Of a stretch of 64,000 nucleotides of DNA, positions 33,223 to 45,235 are shown piece after piece; the stretch's first letter is position 1; every line of letters starts with the position of its first letter. Below the pieces are notes generated by a model. That model saw nothing but the letters and a program-made list of their open reading frames with translations. It searched no databases and was not told the origin of the DNA. Source of the stretch: Chondrilla cf. caribensis (Eukaryota; Porifera; Demospongiae; Chondrillida; Chondrillidae); contig OZ026555.1 of assembly GCA_964020155.1 (NCBI GenBank), positions 3,492,295 to 3,556,294 on the forward strand. The letters are read 5' to 3'. Made by a program: the position numbers and the translations under genes.

Positions 33223-33699
33223 TATTCACTGTACTTGCATACCACCAGTCACTTCCTGATGATGTGGGACAGACTGAATAGTGGGTGTGGTGCAGTCTGT
33301 GGACAAATTTATAATAGCAGGGACAAATTGGAGTGATTTACCCCATAGTGTAGTTTGCAGTTTCATTCACTAAAATAGTTTGCCATAATAATACAGCTTC
33401 CTTCAATGGAGTGAGCAGGAAACACTCCTGTTCTTGCAGGGCTGCTATTTCTCCTCTGTCTGCTTCTCTATATAGGCGCTTTTGACCACTGACTGTTTTC
33501 CGTGGGAATGTTACAACTCATGTCTTGAAGTTCTCCTATACCCACCAGCTTATTATTTCACCCACACTATGATAATGATTATTAGTCCTGGGAATTGGCT
33601 GTAATTTTCAAATCAATTATTAGCACATATTAACTGATTGATTAATCAATTAGTCACCGGAGGTATTTAAGTGTGCTTAACTGGAAATCACTCCCATTT

Positions 33700-33917
33700 T
33701 TAACAATGAATTTATATTATAATTTATATTGCGTGAAAAAAAGATGGCCGATTTTGAACACCGTCAATTAGAGACTGAGCTAGAATTCGTGTGCTGAAAC
33801 TACGCTGAACGTAATAACTTCAGCAAAGGTTCTTCTGAAACTAAAAAGACGCCCAAGTAATTTGAGTGCAGGGGGGGCAGCCACACGAGTTTTTGAACTC
33901 GAATTACTTGTTTAGAC
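33700..33917. mobile_element. Interspersed repeat nested in a hAT-like MITE copy
   Basis: Reverse-orientation copy of 28424-28640. It interrupts sequence (33588-34110) homologous to the hAT-like MITE at 13265-13560, between 'gaaatcactccc' and 'gactgagaagtcatcc'. Confidence 0.7.
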
Positions 33918-34104
33918 TGAGAAGTCATCCAATAGACATGAAGTGAAGCCCTTTATGCATTTCAGGTACAAAATTGAACCCATGGTGTGGAGGTTTTGGG
34001 TAATAAAGTGAGGGTGACTTCCTGTTCTGCTTACTTAATTGCTTCCTGTGATTGATGGATTTGCTTGCACTATTACCAGTCATCAAATTTGATATGAAGA
34101 TTGA

Positions 34105-34398
<294 letters not shown>

Positions 34399-34588
34399 TG
34401 AAGCTTGTAGGAAGGACCACTAATATCTAAAGGCCACCTCTCTTACGTAAGTGACCACCACAGAACCATCCACTACATGAATGCAACTTCATTCTCAACC
34501 TCTGTGCAAGCACCTGTTATGCTGTATGATTTCCCCTTGCTGATCGAATTGCTTCCACCAGGCTCGAACAATGAATATCATGCATACC

Positions 34589-34907
34589 TGTTGTATCTTA
34601 TCGTTTCGTTCACGAATCGTCGATCAACAAACTTAAATGAATGATTAGTCAATCAATCACAGAGTCACTAACTAACTACAACTCAAAGCAATAGCTGGCA
34701 TGCAAGCACAATCTACAAGCTTAAGTAAAGAACAGTAATCTAATACAGAATGTTCTAGGCTACAGTGAAACTAAAACACTTAACTCACTAGACACATGAT
34801 AGAGACAGAAATGATAGATTAATGATTAAATACTATAAGCTAGACAAACGAATCCATACAAGATAGTAATAGGTGAAATGGAAGTTATGGAAGTTAAGGA
34901 TATCACA
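34589..34907 (-). repeat. 3' LTR of the Ty3/gypsy element
   Basis: Starts TGTGATATCC and ends TACAACA on the element's strand. Its first 32 bases recur at 37575-37606. Confidence 0.9.
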
Positions 34908-34939
34908 CTCCTCCTTCCCAAGATTGAACATCTCCATGT

Positions 34940-37574
34940 TCATGCAGGATATCGCTCTGGCGGTCTGCGGATACGGTTGGATCTACGAACGGTTGGTGTT
35001 GGATCCACGGTAGCAGTAGAGGCTGTTGTTGAGGCCTCCAATGAGGAAGGTACAATCACATCTTCCGGTTGCAGTTCAGGCGCTGGAACACTGCGGTGTC
35101 GAACATGGTCAACATGACGGCGAACAACTCGGTCATCTGTTAACGTGATGGTGAATGATACTGGTCCTGTACACTGAAGGATTTTTCCAGCCAACCATTT
35201 TGGTCCAGGTGTGAAATTGCGAACCAACACATTATCTCCAATTGAGAATTGCCGTTCTTTGCTGGAGCGATCGTGATGGGTCTTTTGTCGGAACTGAGCC
35301 TTGCTTATGCGAGCAGCAAGATTAGGGCGGATGCAGTCAAGGTGTGTCCTCAGACGTCTACCCATTAGTAACTGTGCTGGAGGGATACCTGTGATGGAAT
35401 GAGGCGTACTACGATAGCAGAATAGAAACCTTGACAATTGCACTTGTAGGTCTTCCAGATTGGCAGAGTCTTTCTTCATGGCCCTTTTGAAGGTCTGGAC
35501 ATAGCGCTCGGCCAATCCATTTGAGGATGGGTGATACGGTGCGGTGGTGATGTGGCGGATTCCATTTCTTGAGGTGAATTCCTTAAACTCGCTGCTGGTG
35601 AACGCTGTACCTTTGTCCGAAACAATGATTTCAGGGATTCCATGTGTTGCAAAAATGGCCCGGAGTTTGGCAATGGTATGGTGTGAGGTTGCGGAAGGTA
35701 CAATCTCCACTTCTAACCATTTCGAGTGGGAGTCAACAACAACTAAAAACATCTTGCCTAAGAAAGGCCCAGCACAATCAACGTGGACCCTCGTCCACGG
35801 TGTTGTAGGCCATTCCCAGGGATGTAGTGGAGCAGAGGCAGGCATCTTCTGGTTAAGTTGACAACTTTCACAAGATTCTACTCGTTGTTCAATGTCCTTA
35901 TCTATGCCTGGCCACCATACAATTCCTCTGGCAATACCTTTCATTCGAGATATTCCAGGATGTCCTTCGTGGAGTTCTGTTAAAATGCGTTGGCGGGCTT
36001 GTGTGGGTACTACCACTCTGTTTCCCCATAGGATACATCCATCATGAAGCGAGAGCTCTTCCCTCCTTCGTTGAAAAGGTTTGAGGTCATCATTTCCACC
36101 TTCTGTGAAACCACCTGTGAGAACCATCTCCTTAACTTGCGATAGTATAGGGTCCCGATCGGTTAATAGTTTCATCTGCTCAGCTGTGACTGAGGATGAT
36201 GATAAGGATTGTACGAGCAAGATTGTCTCTCCTGGTAGTGTCTCTGTCTTGGTATCACAGGGTAATGGCAATCTGCTAAGAAGATCTGCATTTCCATGTT
36301 CTGATCCTGGTTTGTAGGTGATGGTGTAGTTGTATGCACCTAAAGTCAATGCCCATCTCTGCAAGCGGGCCGATGCCATTGCGGGTGTTGGGTGATCTAT
36401 TGCGAAGATATGTTGTAGCGGCTTGTGATCGGAATAGATGGAGAACATCCGACCAGCTAAATACTGATGAAATCGTTTCACTCCAAACACTATTGCGAGA
36501 CCCTCTTTGTCTAGCTGTGAATACTTCTTCTCGGCGACAGTAAGCGAACGACTAGCAAAGGCTATTGGCTTTGTCTGGCCATCATCCATTCGATGAGATA
36601 GTACTGCTCCCACACCGTAGGGGGATGCGTCACAGTCTATAATAAGTTCTCTGTCAGGATCGTAGTGGGTGAGAACATCAGTGGACGTAAGTGCTGTTTT
36701 GGCGTGCTGAAAGGCCTTTTCTTGAGCTTTGCCCCACGTCCAATTTTGTGTTTTCTGTAGCAATAGATAGAGGGGAGCCAAAACACTTGACAAATGTGGG
36801 AGAAACTTGCCATAATAGTTGACAAGTCCTAAGAACGATCTCAGCTGTGGGACGTCCTTCGGTGTCGGGGCCTCCATGATGGCGCGAACTTTCTCTGCGG
36901 TTGGGCGAAGTCCATCAGCTGATATGGTATGTCCCAAGTATTCCACGGATGGAAGCATGAAGACACACTTGCTTTTCTTGAGGCGGACCCCAGCTTTCTC
37001 CAAGCATGCCAAAACTCTCTAAATTCTTCAGATGGTCTGCGTGAGATGTCCCAGTGATCAGGATGTCGTCGAGGTAGACAGTAACATGGTCGATACCTTG
37101 AAGGATACCTTCCATGGTCCTTTGGAAGATAGCGGGTGCGGAGGCAATACCAAATGGCAAACAATTGTAGTGGTACAACCCTTTGTGAGTGTTTATCACT
37201 ACAAACTTCCTTGACTCGTCGTCCAGTAAAATTTGCTGATAAGCATGGGCGAGATCCAACTTAGAGAATTGCTTTCCACCGGACAGAGAGGCGAACAAAT
37301 CTTCTATCCGTGGCAGTGGGTAGGTGTCCAATTTTGCCACACAGTTGGAAGTGAGCTTATAATCCCCACAGATTCTGACAGAACCATCAGGTTTGACAAC
37401 AGGCATGATTGGGGCGGCCCAATCCGAAAACTCAACTCGCTCAATGATTCCACTGTCTTCAAGACGTGTTAACTCCTGCTCTATCCAACTTCGCAATGCA
37501 TACGGCACTGAGCGAGCTTTACAAAATCGAGGGGTTACCGTAGGGTCAACGTGGAGTTTGGCGGTGACTCCAAA
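34940..37574 (-). pseudogene. Ty3/gypsy pol: reverse transcriptase, RNase H, integrase
   Basis: Read from 37574 down. The reverse transcriptase has PDGSVRICGDY, FSKLDLAHAYQQI, LPFGIASAPAIFQ and the catalytic VYLDDIL. After a frameshift near 37015-37025 the thumb, then RNase H (DCDASPYGVGAVLSH, SDHKPLQHIF) follow. The integrase has the zinc-binding HHCC-type region (HPGISRMKG, CESCQLNQK), a catalytic core (VDCAGPF, VSDKGTAFTS, HPSSNGLAERYVQTFK) and a C-terminal region with GPVSFTITL. The domain order RT-RNaseH-IN is Ty3/gypsy type. The frameshift, the missing gag/protease and the truncated 5' LTR make it inactive. Confidence 0.93.
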
Positions 37575-37990
37575 AAATGGAAGTTATGGAAGTTAAGGAT
37601 ATCACAATACCTATTTAGTTCTACCCTACCCGATAAGACTCCTTTATGTTGTAATATTTATCACCTGTACATCGTGATAGTTATGGTGGGTTGTGTTGAC
37701 ATGTTCTCAGGACTTGGCCTTCCTTAGCTCATTGGGTGGCCTTTATGGATAGTTCTGGAGTTTCATCTCCACTAGCCCAGGGTTTGGTTTTGAATACATA
37801 CCCCAATCAAACTAAACTGTAATGTCATCCAACACCTCATGGTATGCTTATCACCTTGGCCACACACACCACTTATTCGATATAGTTACACCTTCGTACA
37901 TAGATAGATATGTATGTACATACATGTTGTCAATCCTGGATGACATGATATACGTACGTACATATTATACATAATAATATTATATGAATG

Positions 37991-38110
37991 TACTTATGTA
38001 TGTAGGTATGTATTTATGTATGTATGTATATACATATGTTGTATGTATGTACTTATGTATGTAGGTATGTATTTATGTATGTATGTATATACATATGTTG
38101 TATGTATGTA
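37991..38110. repeat. 59-bp tandem repeat, two copies
   Basis: Unit beginning TACTTATGTATGTAGGTATG and ending near 'atatacatatgttgtatgta' occurs twice in a row inside duplicated ARF intron 3. Confidence 0.85.
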
Positions 38111-38159
38111 CATATGTATATATGTATGTATGTATAAATGACAATTATTAATGTTATAA

Positions 38160-38399
38160 CAATGACTACATGCTATAAATTGATTACAACTACACAGGCA
38201 ATGATCTATGGGTAATGCCGCGGCCATATTAGGAACCTCTCCCCACATTGGAGAGGCCCCTTAACTATTATTATTTTTATCTTTTTTTTTTTTTCCTGTT
38301 ATAATCGTAAATTTATCTATATGTGTTGTAATGTATCTAATCACTATTATAGATCATTGCTTGTGTAGTTGTAATCAATTTAAAGCATGTAGTCATTGC
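38160..38399. mobile_element. 240-bp MITE with about 48-bp terminal inverted repeats
   Basis: Left end CAATGACTACATGCTATAAA matches, inverted, the right end TTTAAAGCATGTAGTCATTG, with the match continuing through 'ttgattacaactacac'. It is absent at the homologous place near 25445 in duplicate one, so it inserted after the duplication. Confidence 0.85.
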
Positions 38400-38492
38400 A
38401 TTGCAGTCATCATTCACATACATATCTTCATGCATATGTTCCTACCCACGTAAGTACATGTGTATATATACTGTGCATCCATCACTATGCAG

Positions 38493-38564
38493 GGTTCAAT
38501 CTTTGTTGTAGACAGCAATGATAGGGAGAGAATGACTGAAGCACAAGATGAGTTGTCGAACATG
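38493..38564 (+). pseudogene. ARF exon 4 copy (duplicate two)
   Basis: 72 bases with intact splice sites, nearly identical to 25556-25627, with Arg changed to Gln in the EARDEL segment. Downstream, sequence jumps to the ARF 3' flank (compare 38775 with 27440), so exons 5 and 6 are deleted. Confidence 0.9.
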
Positions 38565-39189
38565 GTAAGTGTTCACTGTGCTCGTGCTTCTACCTAGGAA
38601 TTTGTTAAAGAAAATGCTGAGAGTGGGTTATACATTCTGTCTGCAAGTAACTATACTTGACTGACTGCTGAATGAAATGTCAACATGCCTCTCACCCCAG
38701 CTGCAGATAAAACCTTGATAGTGTACATATCTCTGTATGTATATTACATTGTGTATTCAATTGTTGCTGACTACTGCAGTCCCTACTCGTGCCTGTACCA
38801 TGTCAACCAGTACTAATAGCAAGTATATACTTGCGTTCCTCTGACAAGAAGTATTCTGTGAATGTACTTGATAAATATTAGGTCAACATAGGCCAATTGT
38901 ACGGATATTGTAGTTGTTTCGAACTACAAAGATATTTTCAGGTCCATTTTTACTGTACTCATTTTAAAGTAGTCGGACTGTAGTATATTAATTATATGAA
39001 ATTATTATAATTATAAAATATAATTAATGGCTATAATTCCGGTGGATATAACCCACCACTGTTTTTACAGTATCTAAATGGGAATTTAATTGACTATTGA
39101 ATCTAAAGGTTGATTCTGAATTCAACATGGCTACAATCTATCCATCTGAATGACATTTTACAATAACATAAATAGGAACTAATCAAAAC

Positions 39190-39480
39190 ACAACATCGGC
39201 TTTCTTGTCTGCTTATTGATAAATGCAGAGAGTTATTAGGTAGGAGACACCATTTGGGACTTGTTTCTTCAATCTCTGTGAAACTGTTGCCATAACACTC
39301 ATTGAGTTTTAGAACATTTCAATGTATACAACTACGTTAGGGGATTCCCACACTGAATTCGCAATGGTTGATATGGTAACTTGTTCTAATTTGCAGACTG
39401 CACTTATAATTAATTTTTTCCAGGTCCACCTTTGACTGTTTCCTTCTTGTAAAGTGTAGTAGGAACTCCAGAACAGAAGA
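39190..39480 (-). pseudogene. Truncated GT10 fucosyltransferase (fragment two)
   Basis: Close copy of 27858-28223 with further small deletions that break the frame. Flanking DNA on both sides is also shared, so it belongs to the duplicated unit. Confidence 0.82.
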
Positions 39481-39810
39481 CCACAATATTATTACAATTT
39501 TCATGGAAAGCCGTTTATTATAGTGCGTGAGGGCCGCCTAAGGCACAAATCGAGCAAACATCTCAGTAATTCAACAACAGCAATCTCATAAGTACACTCA
39601 AGCAAGAGGTTCCTGCTCTAAAGGTTAACATGTGTTTTTAACACATGTTAACCTTTAGATTTTCACACTCACAAATAAGTTTTACTTATAAATCACACAG
39701 ACATACCTGTTGATGAGTAACACACTGAAATTACACAACACGGCATTACATGTGTATTGTCTAGAATGAACTTGTTTATGAAATTGTCACACTATTACAT
39801 TAGTCCCTAC

Positions 39811-41151
39811 TCATTTCCCTCTATTCATCATCATTTTTTGTGCTACCGTACAAATTTGGCACCAATATGGTTCTGGGGGACAGTTTTCCAAGTGTGTCTT
39901 CCTGGCTATGGAGTAATTAAAGTTTGTAGTGTGATATCTAAAGAGGTCGTCATCCTCATCAACACGCTTGAGGTATTCTGCTAGTTCTTTAGGTCCCTTG
40001 AATCTCTGAGGGTCAATGAAGGTGTGGTTGCCAGGAGTCCACTGGTGGATTTCTGGTGGTCCCCAATACACAGGTATAGTTCCTACGTTGTAACCCATTG
40101 AAATCTTCTCAGTGATGTAATCTTGATTGATTGTGTTTTCAAATGTTAACAACATTCTGTATTTCTTGGCTGGATCAAATCCTGTTGTCATTCGATCCTC
40201 GCGGTTGGAAGGCATGGAAACATTATGCCAACATTCCCCATATGAGTCAATGTGGATGTATTTTGCCAATTCAAGGATGTAATCAGTTCTCCATTTAACA
40301 TCGATATCACAGTGGCTGACAAATAAGCAAATTCCCTTCCTCTTGGAAGGATCAGGTGTTTTATAGATGCCTTCCTTCCATGGAATCGCACAAGCTTCAG
40401 TTAAAGTGACATCTGATGAAGGATGATGGTCGATTTGAATGTCGGCTTTGGCTAAAGGTTCCATTACTTCTGGGCTTTCTGCTTCTGAATTCATCATGGC
40501 TACAATCTGTTTATCATAGTATCTGTATGGGAAATGACCTCCAATAAAATTGTAAACAAATCGAAACACAACATCGGCTTTATTGTCCGCGTGTTGCCAA
40601 ATACAGAGAGAGTTATTAGGTAGTAGACACACTTTCTGACTCTGTTTTTCAATGTCTGTGAAACTGTTGCCATAAACCACATTGAGCCAAGTGAACATTT
40701 CAATATATACAACTACGTCAGGAGGTTTACGCACTGAATTCGCAGTGGTTGATACGGTAGCTTGGTCCATTGTGCGGACGGTACTCTTTTCAGGTCCTCC
40801 TTCGCCGTTTCCTTTGTCAGGGGATCCACGCGCTGAATTCGCAGTTGTTGATACGGTAACTTGATCCATTGTGCGGACTGTACTCATTTCAGATCCTCCT
40901 TCGCCGTTTCCTTTGTCAGGGGATCCACGCGCTGACTTCGCAATGATTGATACGGTACTTTGTTCTATTTTTCGGACGTTTGCACCCTCTTCAAGTCCTC
41001 CTTCGCCGCTTCCTTCTTGTAAAGCGTAGAAAGAATTCCCATAGGTAGTTATATATAGGTAAAAAGTGATTACAAGACAAATCAAAACAACAATTGCACA
41101 TAGAAAGCGTTTCTTGACGATCCCTTGAGTTCCCTTCAGCGGAATATTCAT
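39811..41151 (-). CDS. GT10 alpha-1,3-type fucosyltransferase, copy 3
   Basis: Intronless type II Golgi fucosyltransferase, 446 aa from the ATG at 41151. An in-frame ATG at 41217 would add 22 residues, but the paralogues start at the MNIPL codon, so I prefer 41151. Anchor at about residues 17-36, then a stem with three repeat units (GEGGLEEGANVRK, GEGGSEMSTVRT, GEGGPEKSTVRT). The GT10 motif is FENTINQDYITEK and the conserved PVYWGPPEIHQWTPGNHTF and CPPEPYWCQIC follow. A two-codon insertion (CDIDVKW against CDVKW) distinguishes it from copies 1 and 2. The frame is intact, so it is probably functional. Confidence 0.9.
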   Translation of the reverse strand: MNIPLKGTQGIVKKRFLCAIVVLICLVITFYLYITTYGNSFYALQEGSGEGGLEEGANVRKIEQSTVSIIAKSARGSPDKGNGEGGSEMSTVRTMDQVTVSTTANSARGSPDKGNGEGGPEKSTVRTMDQATVSTTANSVRKPPDVVVYIEMFTWLNVVYGNSFTDIEKQSQKVCLLPNNSLCIWQHADNKADVVFRFVYNFIGGHFPYRYYDKQIVAMMNSEAESPEVMEPLAKADIQIDHHPSSDVTLTEACAIPWKEGIYKTPDPSKRKGICLFVSHCDIDVKWRTDYILELAKYIHIDSYGECWHNVSMPSNREDRMTTGFDPAKKYRMLLTFENTINQDYITEKISMGYNVGTIPVYWGPPEIHQWTPGNHTFIDPQRFKGPKELAEYLKRVDEDDDLFRYHTTNFNYSIARKTHLENCPPEPYWCQICTVAQKMMMNRGK

Positions 41152-41363
41152 CTTCCTGCTCCTCCAGCTAGGTACGTAGAGTTCAGAGATTACCACAATC
41201 TGAGCGAAAGAAATCACTGCGCATGCTCAGTCTGCTGTGTTATGTCATTGTCTTTGTTAATGACTCGCTGATATACTTTACTATGATAATTTATAATAAT
41301 ACATACACATATATATCATAATAAATAATACTAAGCAAGCACTACGTGCAGAAACTAGAGTAG

Positions 41364-41453
41364 TCTCGTTCCCAGACCCACTTCCGGCCGCCATTTGCAA
41401 CCACTTCTCTCGGCAGAATAAAGTGGCGGCCGGAAGTGGGTCTGGGAACGAGA
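41364..41453. mobile_element. Palindromic element, perfect 30-bp arms
   Basis: TCTCGTTCCCAGACCCACTT continues to 'ccggccgcca' at 41393 and its exact reverse complement occupies 41424-41453, with a 30-base loop. Both arms are GC-rich in AT-rich surroundings. It is probably a miniature transposon. Confidence 0.85.
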
Positions 41454-41733
41454 GTGACCACGATGATGAGGTCACAAAAGGTCAACGGTAAATGGACGAT
41501 CGACTTCGGAAATTCGTTCGTTTTTGAGATGTCTCAGAGCTAGGGCTGTACTGAAGCCCATTTAAATGGTAGAACACGTCGCTTTGAATTTCACAATATT
41601 ATTTTTTATATGACCAATAATAATTACCCCAACCAAAGTGTACATAACATTGTCAATAATACTATAATAATAATTGTATGTAAAATCAACATGCATGCAG
41701 TGTGAGGCCATGGGTAGATTAAGAATGCACTAA

Positions 41734-42448
41734 TTGATCAATAATATTATATTATACAACAAAAAGATAACTGCAGCATTAATTGAGCTGACAGTGCCCT
41801 GGAATAGCGAGGATGCCATCTCTAATGCACACAGACGAAAAGCCACAAAGGAAAACTACTGCCAACTAGTGGCTAACCTTCACTCCCTTGGGGTAAAAGT
41901 AGACCTCTTACCAATCGAGATTGGCAGCTTGGGCCACTACAACAGAAATGCTGCCCAAGTCATCAAGAAGTGGTCTACAGCCTCAATGAAGCAAATCAAT
42001 GACATGTATGACGCAGCATCGACAAAGGTAATCTCCTGTAGCCAGACAATCTTCTTCGCAAGACACTCTCGATTGTGGCAGCACGCCAACTGATTTTAAC
42101 AATGTCATCCGTTTTGAATGTATTCGTATAATAATATTATAACGTTGTTCATGTGTATTATCTCTAATTATCTCTTATTGGTGATTATCATGTTTTTTGT
42201 ATCGATTATTATCATCCCATATTGTCTATTCCATCTATCCTTGTTTCTTGTTTGTTTGTTTTTCTGTTCCTCTCTCCATCTGTTCATCTATTTAATTTTT
42301 GCCGCCTATACCTTGCCAGGTCAGTGTTTTTTGCCACGATCACGCATTTTCACTGTGTTAATCCTGTGTCCTAGGTTATACATTTTTGTATACATCTATG
42401 TCATTATTTATAATGATTGATGTCTCAAAAAAAAAAAAAAAAAAAAAA
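41734..42448 (+). mobile_element. 3' end of a poly(A) retroelement with its last coding part
   Basis: The open frame to 42093 reads like the C-terminus of an invertebrate reverse-transcriptase polyprotein (VPWNSEDAISNAHRRKATKE, then LPIEIGSLGH). A 3' UTR of about 330 bases and 22 A's at 42427-42448 follow, and Fic-derived DNA resumes immediately. It is a 5'-truncated insertion; the exact 5' edge is not clear. Whether it is the same family as 5600-6260 is an inference. Confidence 0.7.
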
Positions 42449-42560
42449 TTCGATGACAACCCACCCTGGAGATTAAAACGTATAGGGGGATCTCACTCAA
42501 ACCATAGATACTCAAACAGCCTTGCATTACTACAACAGAAATGCTAAGGGATATTGCTGA
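42449..42560 (+). pseudogene. N-terminal fragment of Fic protein 1
   Basis: Matches 20696-20800 from TTCGATGACAACCCACCCTG to the codons for the segment after 'cttca/gcattactac'. It has small indels and starts at the poly(A) tail of the retroelement. Confidence 0.8.
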
Positions 42561-42597
42561 TGATACGAGGAAAACAGATACCTATCTAGGGTCTATG

Positions 42598-42680
42598 TAG
42601 TCTGGCGTAACCGACCCTTGGTCCGCCATTTTATTTTGTTGGGGCGCCCGCGGCTGTTTCAGACCCGGGAGTTTTGGAAA
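42598..42680. repeat. Interspersed repeat 'tagtctggcgta'
   Basis: Begins TAGTCTGGCGTAACCGACCC and shares 'gccattttattttgttggggcgc' with 47029-47075. A diverged end occurs near 49563. Confidence 0.6.
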
Positions 42681-43263
42681 CTTAGTTTTGCGCATGCGCA
42701 GTAGCAGATGGTATTTTACTGGACCTTTCGTAGATTCTACCTAAGTTTTAACTGGTGTGCGGTATGTTTTTTAGTATCTTCGACGCATCATCTGAAGAAA
42801 TATTTGCTATTTCAGTGATTTGACGTTGTTGGAATTGATTCCCTACTGGATTGGTGAAGATCTGGGCTATTATTTCATATTCTGAAAAGTGCGATTTATC
42901 GCTTCCTGCAGTTTTCCCGAATACAAGGTGTACACAGCAGGTTAGTTTAAAATGTGATTTGTAAAATGGCATAAGTCCTGTGTTGGTTCTATTTGTTTGG
43001 CGTGTTCTACACGTAATTTCGTAATATTTACGATGTACTGATTTTATTCATGACACAGCATGGATATTGCTGTTTCCATAAATCAAGTATATATGTGAAG
43101 CTTCCTTTATATGAATGAAAGTACCAATACTCTTAGATTACCCTGAATAAATATTGGTTGCAAGGTATACATATCAGGAAACTTCAGAACCATTCAGTTT
43201 TCTTTCCTTACAGCTGCATGGTCACTTCTGAAGAGTGTTATGTTGTGAACTGCTCGGTTTCAG

Positions 43264-43482
43264 GTAACCCTTTACCGTTTTTAGGCCAGATAACTAGACT
43301 AAAAACTAAACTGTGCCCATATTCGTAAGAAGTCTATGTATATCGATAAAAAGGAGGGAAGAACTCTGTCTACGGCGTGACTAGTAAGCCCCATTTCGTC
43401 TGTAACAGCATGCGCCAGTTATCTGGCCTAAAAACGGTACCGGGCTAAATTTTCACCGCAAACGCGAACGATTAAGGGTTAA
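43264..43482. mobile_element. piggyBac-like MITE
   Basis: Outer ends (G)TAACCCTTTACCG and AAGGGTTAA resemble piggyBac termini with a TTAA target (intact on the right, GTAA on the left). Inside, CCGTTTTTAGGCCAGATAAC pairs with GTTATCTGGCCTAAAAACGG. Non-coding. Confidence 0.6.
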
Positions 43483-44369
43483 TGAAGCGAAGACCTCCTT
43501 TTTGTTTGTTACCTGTTGCTCAACTAACTAGCCATTGATTTATGTATAATATGGCTAAACAGTATAATATCTTTCTATTTTATACTATTAGTTTGTACTT
43601 CATTGCTGGTTGGCATGACTGAGCTGTTGTTGAGCTGTCCTGTACATTTTTAATTAGGATCAGTTTTGTACGATACTATCTGTTGTAATGTATTTGATCA
43701 CTACGTATCATATTATAATTTGATTTTATATCTGTTCTATGACCTGTATATAATATTCGCTTACGTATTTAATTGCTAAAACAGTATAATATCACCGTGC
43801 AATCACTAGCTGAAGTTGGCCCAGATTATTTATAGTAATGTTCATAAAAATAATTTGCACAGAATATATAATATTATAATTATAATATACGTATAACAGA
43901 AGAATCTGTAATAATAATGGAAAATATGGGTAGTATTGCTGCAGTTCGTACATGCTGTGCTCAGTTGAGGTAAACCTTGATCTATTGCAGCAAATCTGCA
44001 GCCACATATGGCATCATAAGTATATCTGAACTGGTTTACGCGAAAATGGACCCGCTTGGAGTCATTTGAAGAACGTGTAGATCGCTTCCACCATCCAAAC
44101 CGATCAAACCTGAACGATCTATAGTGGTAGGAAAACTCGACATTTATGGGGTTCAAAAAAATAGAACCAAATATACACTAGTCTTATGACAAAGTTTAAG
44201 CTTGGAACTAATTATTACTGTATTGGAATAGCTGCACAAAACTGCAGGGGCTGTGAAATCTTACCTCAAACTTCACCATTTTCTATGCAAAAGAATATGT
44301 TGCTATGCTCGTACGTGCTTGACAACTACTCGCGGGCAATCTCGCGAGGAAACTAAGTTTCCATTGTGG

Positions 44370-44740
44370 AACAGCCGTGCACTATAGACTGCAAAAAGGT
44401 CGCGCCCTAAACTCCAAATATAGAATTCGAATACCCGGTGGGTAATGAATCAGCATAATAATTTACCAACCAATCCCCACTTGAATGATTACTATCGTGA
44501 CAATAAAAAAATTAATTTTTAATAAGTACAACGAGACCTGCAACTGGTTTATGTGACTTGGCAAAAAGGTTCGGGGACTCGGAAACGACCTAAACTCCAT
44601 AGAATTTGAATACCAGAGGGCAATGACATCAGTATTATAATAACCTACCAACCAATTCCCAATAATTGCTAACATGACAGTAAAAAATACTGTTCGATCA
44701 GTAAGTAAAATAAGAACTGCAACTGGTTTACATGATCATA
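44370..44740 (-). repeat. Two tandem inverted copies of the Fic2 5' flank
   Basis: Reverse complement of 22500-22680 appears at 44370-44545 and again, more diverged, at 44565-44740 (compare 'aggtctcgttgttcttatt' with 'aataagtacaacgagacct'). Confidence 0.75.
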
Positions 44741-45235
44741 TTTGTTTCTTGAAAATGTGTCAGATAAACCAGGGTCCATCCACAACTCGGTAGAGGTAAA
44801 AAAAATCACAAGGGAGTAATTTCAATAAATTATAGGTTTCAGATTGAATGTTGGATAAATCAAGTGTCACTGTAAATGCATGTTCAATTATATTACAATA
44901 TGATAGGCATCATCGATATCTCCTTAAGTAAGAAGTCAGCATGAAGAATTAATACCTATATGAGTATTATCATGATTATACCATGATTACACTAATAGCA
45001 TGCATGACATTGATCAATCGGATAATAAATTCAAAGCTCGATAGTATATACTCAGCTAAATAGTATCCACATGCATATTTTTCAGACTGAATCCATATAA
45101 TTTATCATCAAATACCATCAGCCAGTCATTATAGAATAATTCAAATATAAACTCATTCATACATTCAATTTGAAACATGCCAAAAATTAAGAGTTCATTA
45201 AATTAAAGTTTAATGCTGGATTAACTATTACTTGG

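Larger units (their letters stand above)
34589..37606 (-). mobile_element. Ty3/gypsy LTR retrotransposon, internally deleted
   Basis: 3018-bp insertion with TG...CA ends and a 5-bp target duplication ATACC (34584-34588 and 37607-37611). The paralogous empty site is at about 24938-24950. One LTR is complete (34589-34907, 319 bp). The other end keeps only 32 bases identical to it (37575-37606). A purine tract GGGAAGGAGGAG adjoins the 3' LTR on the element's strand. Gag, protease and most of the 5' LTR are missing. Confidence 0.93.

Noticed and set aside
35476..37596. Plus-strand and alternative minus-strand open frames over the retrotransposon
   Set aside because: They are shadows of the pol coding sequence on the minus strand and show no protein pattern of their own.
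42748..42972. 74-codon minus-strand frame
   Set aside because: Between repeats, no recognisable pattern, length expected by chance.
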